Assembly (NCBI GenBank): GCA_015039465.1
Contig: MU130697.1
Coordinates: forward strand, 1 to 64,000
DNA length: 64,000 nt
From: Phlegmacium glaucopus
Lineage: Eukaryota > Basidiomycota > Agaricomycetes > Agaricales > Cortinariaceae
Direction: 5' to 3'
A model generated the notes under the pieces. That model ran no database searches and was not told where the DNA came from. It worked only from the letters and a program-made list of their open reading frames with translations. This document shows positions 10,455 to 22,700 of this stretch, piece by piece. A program made the translations under genes and the position numbers. Within the stretch, counting starts at the first letter, position 1; every line of letters starts with the position of its first letter.

Positions 10455-12881
10455 ATGACCGTCATGTTCTCTCCGCTCCGTGGACCACTGTGGTCCCGCT
10501 CTAGGACAATTCTGAACCCAAGCCTATATCGGAGGCAGACGCGATGGTTACGGACAATAGGATCTCCAAATAATGGCGGATATTCCGGCTGGAGTAAAAC
10601 AAGTCCTTGTGTCTTCTACACCACATGCGCGGTAATACTCGGCGCATCGTGCTTCGTTACATACCAAACCTCACAGCCATTCAGACATAGTGTACTTGCA
10701 GTTGTGCGATGCTCTAGAGTCGCCGGTCATTGTCTCTTTTATGTCATAAGGTCACTAGGAACTGACGCGGTTGTTTATGCAGGTGCCGCCATACTCAGCG
10801 CGATCGACTACAAAATCACTATGCTGAAAGGTTATGAGACACCAAATATGGAACATGATGCTCATTCGAAATGTCATACTCGGAGTGCGAAGAGAGTTCT
10901 GAAAGCATTGCTTGCTAACGGAGGTTCGTAATTAGTTGGAGCCATTCATCCTCAAGTCATCGCGTTTTGGCAGGAGTTTTCATAAAAATGGGACAGCATA
11001 TGGCGACCTTGGTGGTCCTTCCCGTAGAATGGACTAGTACCATGAAAGTCCTGCAAGATAGATGCGAACCAACGCCATATAGTGCCTTAGAAGATCTATT
11101 TCTTGTTGACATGGGCGTTCCGATCACGGAATTGTTTGATGATTTTGACCCAACTCCTATCGGCGTCGCAAGTTTGGCGCAAGTACATGTTGGACATCAT
11201 CGTGCTTCCGGACAGAGAGTTGCCGTGAAGGTGAGCCTTTTTTTATTTCACCATCGTCGATATCTCAAGAAGTAGCTCAGCTTCAACATCCTCACCTTGC
11301 AGAATTTTGCGACATTGATATGGAAATGGTGGACGTCACTCTTGGTTCGTCTTTTCACATGATTATTTGATACTTCTCCATTTTTGAAACACCATGGCAG
11401 GTTGGATCAAGTATTGGTTTCCTGAGTTTGAGTTCTCATGGCTAGCTGTAAGCTTAGTGAAGTGTTTCTTGTTGTATTGCTGAAAATTTCTTAAAGGAAG
11501 AAATGCGCACAAATTTGCCAAAAGAAATGGATTTCATTCACGAAGCTTCCAATGCGGCTCGAACTGCTGCGGATTTTAAAGATGTTCGGACGTCTTTATA
11601 TATACCCAAAGTGATAGTTGCGACTAAGAGAGTCCTTATCATGGAATATATTCAAGGAGGTCGAGTTGATGACTCGAAATATTTGGCGGATTGGAATATT
11701 GACCGCAATACGGTGGCGGTAGAACTATCTCGAATCTTCAGTCGGATGGTCTTTATCAATGGCTGGTTCCATGCAGTGTGTTTTTACTTATTGCTGTGGC
11801 GTTTGGTTCCTATGGTTAATTGTCTCTAGGATCCGCATGCAGGTAGCCTTTTCACATTTGACGATCTTCTAATGACTTACTCTGTTGCATGAAGGCAATT
11901 TGTTGATACGGCCTGCACCCACCACTTCAAAGTCTCCGTATGACTTCGAAATCGTGTTGCTGGACCATGGATTGTATTTTGATCTAAATCCGCAACTACG
12001 TGCGAATTACAGCAAACTCTGGCTTTCTCTCATGCAGTCCGCCTCGCCAGCTACTATCGCTGATCGTCGAAAGTATGCGGAGTTGGTAGGGAACATCGGG
12101 CCTGATCTCGTGAGGACAGACGTATTGCTCTTATCGCCGCTTATTCTAAATCTCATTAGTATCCTGTTTTTGAAGCCGCGATCACGGGCCGAATTGCATT
12201 GGAGGGAAGCTGGGAAGTAACGCAAGATTCTGCTTTTCGTCGTGCTTCAAGTATAATTGACATGGTCTCCCAAACGGAAGAGGAGAAAGATTTCATGCGG
12301 CATGCCGTTAGGCACGAGGGCGTGCTGTTATCCTTGCTGGATGTGCTTCGACGTGTTCCTCGTAGGGTTCTTATGGTGTTGAAATTGAATGACTTGACTC
12401 GGTACGAACGTTATATGCCTTTTCTTTATTATTTTCTCATTCTTACCACAGGAGCCTGGATCAAGCTCTGATGACTACTCATTCCAGCGTATGCAACTTC
12501 CCTTTTCCTGGAATGAGTCTCTATCTAACAACGCTGAAAGGCCCGAATCTTCCTCGTTACTGCTAAATATTGCACATATGCGGCCTGGCGAGAAGAAAGA
12601 CAGCGGTTGATAGATGAAGTGCGAGAGCACGGGCTCCTGTCGTCAACGCTCTTGTTCAGTTATTTTTCTGGCTGGTGGTAGGTCTTACTTCACAAACGCC
12701 AATTTATTTACTAACACAACCAAGGAGATATCAAAAGTCCTACGCGCAGCTTTCTGTCATCGAAGCATTCTTGGACTTCAAAGCATTTGTGAATAAAGAA
12801 AGAGCATGGGTAGAAGCTTCGCTATCTAGAGGTCTTAAGGGAGCCCACGCAGCTTTTGGGGCACATGTAATAGTAAATTAG
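10455..12881 (+). CDS. ABC1/ADCK1-type atypical kinase-like protein, probably mitochondrial
   Basis: UbiB/ABC1 family protein, closest by motif to ADCK1 and yeast Mcp2. The Arg-rich N terminus (WSRSRTILNPSLYRRQTRW) suits a mitochondrial presequence, followed by a hydrophobic segment (VFYTTCAVILGASCFVTY). Hallmarks in order: FIKMGQHMA (the KxGQ motif), IGVASLAQVHVG (Ala/Ser-rich loop replacing a normal P-loop), VAVK with the ATP-binding Lys, EEMRTNLPKEMDF, LIMEYIQGGRV, HADPHAGNLL (catalytic loop, split by an intron) and LLDHGLY (metal-binding DHG in place of DFG). Several short introns are present. Family proteins act in mitochondrial lipid or coenzyme Q homeostasis; the substrate here is unknown. 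Confidence 0.88.
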
Positions 12882-12919
12882 AAATACAATAGTGATATAT
12901 GTGTGCATACTTAGAGCCA

Positions 12920-13496
12920 TCATTTCTTCTTTTGCGCCGAGAAAAGCCTGTCAATCGTGCTTGCACTCTCTCTTAGAGCTTCCCACTGTAAAATTAAAAT
13001 ATGTGAACTTAAATGATGAAGAAATGGCGCAAATGTCTTGCCTGGTCCAATGTTAACGATATCCCCTTCTTTCCAGGTTTTTCTTGACCATCTGCGCCAT
13101 AAAATTCGCGTATATCAAGCAATGGAGTACCTTTGAATGATCGCACTGTAGCGCGTTTCTTTTTGCCAAGGTCGATATATTTCTCTCCGTCTGAACTCGT
13201 TAGAAGAGTTTTGCCTTGATGCTCCTTGCTTACTCCCGATACCTCCTGTAAGCTATGAGATATGGATAGGGAACATGAAATCGAGCATACAGAGCCGCAT
13301 GCAACCTCTTCTGTTTTGACTTTTTTGGTAATTTGTTCATCTGACTGGAGAAGGGTCAGGCACCTCGGTTGGAATGGTTGAGGAATTGGCATACTCTGTC
13401 CAACTGTCTTTTCTTTGATGTGATAGATGGACCTTCAGAAACTGCATCACTCCCAGAAAGCTCCTCCTCGTCTTTGATAGGCTTGGATTTGGGCAT
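12920..13496 (-). CDS. SUB1: Transcriptional coactivator PC4/Sub1
   Basis: Small nuclear single-stranded-DNA-binding coactivator of RNA polymerase II. The start at 13496 gives an acidic, Ser-rich head (MPKSKPIKDEEELSGSDAV) and a Lys-rich segment, as in human PC4. The PC4 fold follows: KYIDLGKKKRATVRSFKG, TPLLDIREFYG, and the helix LDQ/WEALRESASTIDRL after the last intron. The basic tail AQKKK ends at 12920. A first intron of about 50 nt joins LDR to SDEQITKK. A 45-nt stretch before EVSGVSK could be either an intron or 15 in-frame codons. The gene is divergent from the HECT ligase, with 208 bp between start codons. Confidence 0.88.
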
Positions 13497-13704
13497 TTTG
13501 ACTCTTTGAGATTGTGGAAGTCGCGTTCAGTGTCACAGACGCGTTACTGCGTGGTTTGAGTGACGATGGTCACAACCGTCTTACGTCGGCTATTGCCTTC
13601 CTTTTGGCGCTCCTCAAACTTGTTTCTTCATCGTCGGCCTTTGCACTAATTCTGCTGACCATTTAAATCATCGACTTCATTTATCGGTGGCATAGCCTCT
13701 GAAA

Positions 13705-16700
13705 ATGAAGATCCCTCCTAAAACAAAGAAAGCTATTCCACCGGTTTGTTTGGGGTTACGTCTTCGCATGCCTTTATCATACTGAAGTTATTTTACAGCC
13801 AACCCAACTCGCTGATCTCATAGTAAAACTCCTTAATGCTACAAATGAGCAATTACCTACCATTTTGAAAGCGGTCGATTCTTGGAAATGGCCTCGTTCC
13901 GATCTCAATTCATGGATCAAAGTCCTCAACAAATTCGATGATATAATGGACGAAATCATCCGTGACTACGATGTTTCTAAACTGCAGTTGAACCCTTTCA
14001 CGGAAAGTATAAAGGAGCTCCTCTCAGAGATCCTTCGTTTTGAGAGACTTCTTCTTGAGAATTCCACAAACAGGAAGACATTCAATTCTTACGATGTGAG
14101 ACTCATATTACCACGTTGTGCTTTCTATCACTGATAAATCCTTTTCAGCGCCTGAATGGTTTACTGTCCACTTCAGATCTGGATATCCTCGTCTTGGCGC
14201 TGAACTTGCTGCTTCGTCCTTCACAGCAATATTCGGCCCAGCCTGCTGTTTCTCATGCGCTTAGCATATCTACTACTCGATTACAGTCCCTGGCTAAAAG
14301 GCTTCCCCACTTGCGGGAATATGGCATTGGTCTCGTGGATCTTGCAAGTAATAAAGGAATTGATGAATCTGAAGGAGTTCCTCCTGAAGCTCGAGAAGTT
14401 AGTTTCAGCTTCTATAGGACGGACATTACGGGCAGCGAACATGATAAAAGAGTTGATGAAAGCGCAGACGCCCCGAGCAGTTCTCCACGCCAAATTGCGA
14501 CAGCAAATTCGAGTGCTGTTCACCTTCGACTTGATGAGCAGCAGGTCATCTCGCAACCTGTTATGAATGTACTGGCGGATGCCATTCAAACACACTCTAT
14601 TCCTGAAAGCGAAACCTTTGAATTGCTTTGTCGGATTCGAGCAGCTGCATCTTTGTCGTCGAGTAAAAGGGCAGACCGAGAGAAACTAGTCATCATTCGC
14701 CTGTTGGCTATAGCTATCTACGGTCACACCCACTCGGAATCTCAAGCAACTTCAGCACTTTTCTTATACGAACCCGATCTCGTTGCTCATATTGCTGAAC
14801 TGCTTCAAGTAGATCAAGGCATACCGATCCCCGTACAGACGGCAGCCATAGCAGCGTTAGATGCACTTGCGAGATACAAGAACAAGGTTCAAGAGGTTCT
14901 CACTGCCGTTAATGCAGGTGTTAATCATGGTATATTGATGGCATTGATGCGGAGCATGGTAACAGAAGTGGCGAATCCAGATTCATTTCTTCCACATGCA
15001 TTTGTGGAGGCTTTGTTGTCGTTTATCACATACATTGCTTCACATGCCTCCGGGGGGAATATGGTTGTTGGAGCAGGTCTCATACCTCTTCTCATACAAG
15101 CCATCGAAAACAGGTCTCCGCTTCGACTCCCCGTTATTTCCAAAACAATGCAGCTTGTGGACAATGTCTTGTATAGTTTTACCAACGCTTTCTCGCTGTT
15201 CTGTGCTTCACGGGGCGTCGATGTCCTTGTTGAAAGAATTGAGGTATGTTGTTAGTATGTTTGGCATTTTCAGTTTATGAATTTCTTGACAGTATGAGAT
15301 TGACTTGGACATCAAAGAATATGCCGTTAATTATCAACCTTGCGCAATTATCGGCACAGGTGGGTATCGTCAACTTTGCTCAGATCCTATCCCCTGACAG
15401 CTTTCTCTAACAGGAGAACTACCAATCCAACGCGTAGCGGTTCTCAAGCATATTCTTCGATCTATGCATAGGATGATGCAGTCATCTGGAACGGCAGAAG
15501 GCCTTCGTGGACTCATTGACATGTCGCTCCTCAGTTCGATCAAGAAGATTGTGCAGTATCGAGGTCTTTTCGGTGCAAATATATTTCCACTTGGTCAGTA
15601 AACCTCCTGCCTCCAGTACACATTTCTTATACCTCTGTGATAGCGGTCAACATCATGTCAACCTTTGTCCACAACGAACCAACGTCGTTAGCAATCATCC
15701 AAGAAGCTGGACTGCCTGAATTATTCTACAAAGCCATTGAAATTGGTATTGAACCAGCTATAGAAGTTTGTAACGATGTGTTTATGTCGCTAGTATTCTT
15801 AGCTAATACATGCTCTTCACAGGTTATACAGGCAATCCCGAATGCAATCGGCGCCTTGTGTCTTAATGAAGCAGGTCAAGCACAATTATCAAAGCGGCCA
15901 AGCATCATCCCAGCTATTCTTGCCATTTTTACTTCCGAACGACACCTCAAGGTTCTAATCGACAAGGAAAATGCTGTCATCATTGGGACTGCCGTTGACG
16001 AATTGATTCGTCATCATCCTTCGCTCAAGAGTTCCGTTTTCGATGCAATAAGGTCTACGCTGAGCAACATCGAGGATCTCGGAGCGTCTTTCGTTTGCCC
16101 GCCGGACATCAAGCAGTTTTACCAATTGATGCCTATCACGGGCGTTACGGATGATTTTTTGGTGGATGAGGATATCACTATGCAGGATGACCTGAGAGAA
16201 ACCATCGAAGTGACTGAAGAGATCGCACGAGAACCACTGTTAGAAGCAGTAGATGAAGATAACGATGAAGACGACGTTACAACGAAAAGTCATGACAACA
16301 CCGTAGTTTCTTTCATTGACATATTGGGACGCGTGGGTGGATTCGACATTCAACACTCTTTATACTGAAACTTGATTTTTAGTTCCTGGAAGGTTTCTTC
16401 CAACATTCGCCGCATTGCAGGGATTTCATTACATCAACGGATGGCCTCCAGCGGTTTGGAAGGCTGACTGGGCTTCCCTGCCTACCTTATGATTTTGCCA
16501 ATAGTGTGGCTTCTGACTCGATGGTCCAAGTGTTGCGCACAATGACAGAAGTCGCGACTAGCGAGACACTGCTTCACCTGACGGATATAGTGAAGGAATC
16601 TCTTGATGAAACGAAGTTCTTCTGGGAGTCAATTCAAGAGTCGTCGAAACTGTTACCCTTCATCGATCTTCCACGTGAGATCCCAAATCTTCTTCGAGTG

Positions 16701-19700
16701 CATGAGTGTGAGTGCCACTGACCATTGAATTATATTAGTCTCAGAGTCAGCTACGGCCAATCAACGTTTCAGGAGCCTAGTATCTCTACACATTCGGATT
16801 ACATTGCTTTCCGATGTCTTTGCCACGGCTAGAGCTGCAAATAGGCTAGTACAAACGCTTATGAACAGCACGCCGTTGCAAGTTCTGACCAACCTCGGTG
16901 CCCTTCATCGAGCAAGTATATGGGAGAATATTGCTCTAAATGTCGGATTGAGCTTGAAAGGCATCGAAGTTCAAGCCAGCCCAGGCTCATCGCCACTGGA
17001 GGGATCTCCTAATCGGACGATCCTGGATTTGCCGGATCCCGAAGCTTCAGTCACGGCTAATGGCGCAAGTGGTACCAATGGCATGAACACTACTACGCCC
17101 ACTTTGAATCCTAGTGAGAACAATAGTGCTGTAAAGCATGACGGACCACGAGATTGGAACGCTAACTCTCTGAAGCACATCACTCAAGGCCTCCCCAATG
17201 CGCTGGCTCCCTTCTTCCAAGGTAATAAAAATTCTACGGCTTGCAAAGGAATTGCGTTTGTTGATTTGTTCTATCAGCCATGATCAAAATGTTCCACGCT
17301 CGACGCAACCCTGATTCAGTCCAAAAGAAGCAAATAACAGAGGCCTCCAAAGTCGTTGCTCAGATAATGTTAAAGCATCTTAGCCTCAGAGACTTCGGTA
17401 GGTTGCGTTGATCCACCTTTTCTGCGAGCGCTAATATTTGTACAGATGACAAATCTTCACTTTACAACTACTTCAGCCTCATTTTAGGATTATTCAATGT
17501 TCTCCTCGTCGATGGTGAAGAATGAGTTCATCTTTTTTTTAAATTTCAGCTACTAACAGACTTTCAGAACGGACATCAGCAAGTTCTCTTCACACTGTGC
17601 AACTTTTTGCTTTCTATCAAAGCGGCGGGTTCGAGGCCATTTTTGACATTTGTAAAATCCTCACCACGCAGGTCGACAAAATTGTGAAAATTGAAGACGA
17701 GCATCGCTCCGGGCTCCAAAAGAAGGAACTTTCGCACGCTTACAGTGCAATCAAAATCGCTTTGCACCTTCTCAACCCCATTGTTTCTTCCAAACCGCTT
17801 TTTGAATCCGGCCAAACGCTCCTGATTCTCACACGAGACAAGAAGGACACAGACCCTGATTACTTTGAGGCGCACAATTTCCTGGTTAAGCTGCGTTTCA
17901 TTGTGTTACCAACAATTCGTGACCTCTGGGAAGCCCCATGGTTGATCCAAGCTCCCATTGGGATTAGCAGATACGTGGTGCGAACTGTTCTTGAAATCGC
18001 GAATGGAGAATATGAAGATTCGAAGAGCGATACTAATGGAGAGGTTGGCCCCGCCACTGCTGGACATCTGCCGCGTTCCACAGGACCTGACGAAGCCCGG
18101 ATTCAATTATTGACAGACATGGGTTTCCCCCGATCGGCGGCGGAACGTGCTCTTACACGAACGCATAACAATGTTAATAGTGCAACAGAGCTATTACTTT
18201 CTCATCCTTTCCCGTTACCTCCGGATCCCGTTTCTGAACCTGCAGTAAACGCAATCGATGCAACCCCTGAAGATACTGAGGGTACGAGCGGGAGGGATGA
18301 AGAAAATGCAAACTCCCCGGTACCAACTGGGGAAGCCGATAGTCAAGCTCCGCAACATCCTTTGACCGATGGCAACGATCAGGAGCCTTCTAATCCTCTT
18401 CCCCTTGGAAAAACTACGAACGAGTGGCGGAAGGCACTGGATGAAGCACGTGAACCTTTGAGAGCAAGCATCAGTCGGCAATCGCTCCTGCTTATAGACG
18501 AACATTTACCTCTTCTATTCGATCTTCACATCGCTTTCACCAAAGGAGGTTCACACCAGCTACAAGCTGTCCGTGATCTCGTAGACGATATCAAAGTCTT
18601 TTCAAGGTTCGCATATGATGTACAGGAACAACCTCTGGCCAATCGCTGTCGACTCCTCGCCTTGGTTCTGTGTGAAAATCCGTCCTCCCTTGACAAAGAC
18701 TTGAGGAACACACTCATGGACCATTTATTAGCTCTTTTACTTTCTAGTATCAACCCGGAACATCCTCCGAAATGGCTTGCCGCCCACCTGCTGGTTACTG
18801 AAGCTCTCCTTACTCTGTCAGACGAACCGCGTACTATCTCCCTACCGAAAGAAGATGAACCCATCGACATTAGTCCTATCCCAGTTGGCCCTCCTCGAGC
18901 AGAAGCCCGCGCTATTGTATTTGACTTCTGCTTTAGACTTCTCGCAATTGATGATTTGCCTGCCGATGAACTACTCTCAGTGTTGCGATTGTTCGTGTTG
19001 CTGACTCGTGATAGAGAAATGGCTGCTCAATTTGTCAAACGCGAAGGCCTCGTGTCACTCTTTAGACGCATCAGAAATTCAGCTGTGAACGGCGGTTCTT
19101 CATACGTTGCTACGATTCTTCGCCACGTTGTGGAAGATGTCCCGATAATCCAAAATATTATGCAGCAAACCATCAAAAGATACTTCACTCAACACAGGGC
19201 CAGGACCATTGACGTAAATAATTATGTTCGGAATTGCAGTGCCATCGCATTGCGTGACATGGATATTTTCATCGAGTCAACAAAATCTCTTTGCCACATG
19301 GAACAGCCGTTCTCATCCTCTCCACATATATCCCTCCGCGCTGAATCTCTCACTGAAACCAAGGCACCACAGTTGGATGTTGAGCCCTCGATGGACATGC
19401 AGGTAGACGTACCTATTATCAGCCCCTCAAATGCTCCCCAAAAAGCTGTTGAAACTGTTATTCATCTTCTCCTTGCTGAGCTCATGAATACCATGAAGAT
19501 TATCAATGAAACACCAACCCCTCCAGCCAACGTCATCAGTAACCTGGGCTCCATCCAATCCGAATCCCTTCCGGCCGAGGGAATGCAATCCGACACTCCA
19601 ATCCGTTCTAACGATGTGGTTGACTCTACGCTACCGCCCCCCATCGATGTCCACGACAAATACCAATATCTCTGTTTTACAATGCAGTGTTTGACCGAAT

Positions 19701-22700
19701 TGCTCTTCTCTTATGACACCTGCAAAGTAGCCTTCTTGTCCTATTCAAAGAAGCGATCCCAACAGGGACATTCCAAAGACCAAGCAAACAAATTCCGAAC
19801 TGTAACACTTCATTTCCTCCTCTCCGACCTTATAACCTATGGCACCATTAGTCCTTTGTCAGACGCAAAGCACCGTAACAAAGGGATGCTCTGCAGCTGG
19901 GCCATGAACGTGATTGGTGCTCTCTGTGTAGACACCTCTTATGCACAGGAAATGAAGGATATCTCGGCCGATCTGACAAATGTACGAAAGTTTGTTCTCG
20001 AAACGATCAGCCGTGCCATAAAGGATTTACCCCCCACGGAATCTACGGAAGCTAGATACGGACGATTACTTGCCCTCGCAGACCTATGTCATCGACTGCT
20101 TACTGTCCGTGTGAATCCCGCTTCCCGCAAACAGCAGGACGAAGTTCCGACTCACTTGGCAAAAATCATGCTTGAAAAGAACTTTGTTGCTATCCTCACA
20201 ACAGCTCTTTCCGAGATAGATCTCAATTATCCAAACGTTCGCAATTTGGTTGCAGCTATTCTTCGCCCTCTGGAATATCTGTAAGTTTTCCATCATTATT
20301 TTTGAGCATTGTCTCACATGCACCAAATGCAGGACAAAGATTGCCATCAAAATGAGCAGAGCTTCCGGCAAGAACAAAGAAGATGTGAAGAAAGACACGA
20401 GCGTGTCATCTGGGTCAGAAGATGATGAAGAGACCATGGAGGATGGTGGCAGGGAGGAAACTCCGGACCTGTATCGACATTCAGCGCTTGGAATATATGC
20501 TGGCGTTAGCATTCTCTTTTTTCTTTGTCAGCCCGTGACTCATTTTTATTAGGAAATGGACGTTAGACACTATGAAGAGGATGAAGATATGGATGAAGAA
20601 GACGAGGACCAAGACGTTGAAATGGACTACGGAGACGAAACAGGAAGTGAGGATACATCCAGTTCAGGCTCAGATCATGAAGAGGGTGATCTGGATCATC
20701 GGACTCCGGACTCCGGAGAGGTTTGGGATGACGAAGGGGATGACGAAGAGGAAGATCTTGTTGAACAGCGCGACGAAGAGGAGGAGGAGGAGGAAGTCGG
20801 CGATGATAATGATGAAGGCGAAGAGGAAGAGGAAGATGAAGATATGATGTGGGAAGTGCGTTGGAATCCTCATCCGACTTCATTGATGATACTGAATTGC
20901 AGGTTACAGGATATACAGGAAGGGGAAGGTGCCTTAGGTGTGGCCCTAGAAGACGTTGAAAATGAAGCAGGCCACGGAGGTAATTGGCATTTTTCACGGC
21001 GGCCGCTTACACTGACCTTTTCACGATAGTTCCGATTCATATCAATCATGAAGAAGATGAGCCTGATATGGGGTCTGATGAAGAAGAATTTGTCATTGAG
21101 AATGGGAATTTTCATAATGATGGTATATTCAGTTTTGGAGACGCATTCGTCAATCCAGGCATACGCGATGGCGCCGGATTATTCGTCCACCGGCGGCACC
21201 GAGGTAACAACATGTTCTCCGATTTCGAAAAGTATATTGATTTTCCTTAAATAATAGACCACCAACCGTTCAGCCGATCAAGAAATGCACCTGCAGCTCC
21301 AGAAGCAACAACCCATCCATTGTTACTTGATATGACGTCCTCTACAAACAGAAATCATGCTAATCAAGGCCGAGGTATCCGTCATGCCCACCGAATCCTT
21401 GGCACTGGCCCTTCCGATATCCTTCATACAATTGACCAGATGCTTGGTGAAGGATCGATTCAAATACTACAGCAACTCATTCCTCACGATGGCGGGGGTA
21501 CGGAGACGTTTCGAATTGAGGTTCCTGCAGGAACCATACTTCACCACGGCCGACGCTTCTTAGGCTCTTCCAGCCGCACAGAAAGAGTGCCTCGTCCTCA
21601 GCACCACAGGCAAGGACGCGAGTTTGATCCACTATTAACTTTACAACGGTGGGCTGAGGAAATGAAAATATTGCATGGCGATTTTATCGCAGAACGCGTT
21701 GGAAAGCTAGTGAATCACGTGGCGCTAGCCCTTCTTCCCGCAGCCCTGGAAGCGCTCAAACAAGCTAAGATTCAGGCAGAGCAGGAAGTTTTGAAAAAGG
21801 CGGAAGAGAAAGCCAAGGCCGAAGAAGCCTCAGCTGCACTGGAAAATGTAGAACCGTCTTCGGACTCGACTCCAGCTGCAGCGCAACCCCCCAACCAGGC
21901 TACAGATACACCACCAGTTGAACCTCCAATCTCGACGCCACTTCCCGGACCTGATCAAGTACAGCCTGATACGGTGATGGCAGATACAGTCCTAGTAGAG
22001 GTAGACGCTGAGATGATCGACGCTCCTGAAATATTGAGAGTGTCTCCACCCGTCAATGTGGAGGCATCGGCACCCCTTTCTGTTGAAGAAACGCCCATCC
22101 AGTCAACGTCGGACCCCAGTGTAAACGCACCTGAACGTGTTACTGTCATGATCCATGGGAGCGCTGTAGATATCACGGATACAGGGATCGATCCCACATT
22201 CCTCGAAGCTCTCCCTGATGACATGCGGGAGGAAGTTCTGAATCAACATGTTCGCGACCAGCAAGCAGCGAGGGTTGAGCGACCGCCTGATTCGCAGATT
22301 AGTTCGGAGTTCCTTGCTGCTCTCCCGCCAGAGATTCGTGCTGAAATCATCCAACAAGAAGCCCTTGAAAGGGCCCGCCGTAGGCCCGAAGAAAATGCCT
22401 CTAGAGTTCGTACCGCTGGCGAACCTGCAGACATTGATCCAGCTAGTTTTATAGCGAGTTTGGATCCTAGCCTGCGTCAGGCCGTCCTACTGGATCAAGA
22501 TGATGGCTTTATCCAAACCCTCCCTTCGCACATGATTGCAGAAGCTGGTGTCTATCGTGAAGTGCAAGCTCGTCGTCCTCCCGCTATCCGTAACCCAGCT
22601 CGTGCTGCACCTACAGGCACCCCTGCGCGGAAACATACGGTTCAACATGACGCTATCCTACTCCTAGATCGAACAGGCATCACTGTTCTGGTTCGATTGT

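Noticed and set aside
20563..20997. Long minus-strand frame opposite the acidic tract
   Set aside because: Its Leu/Pro/His-rich product is the mirror of GAA/GAT-rich codons of the HECT ligase; it has no family motif.
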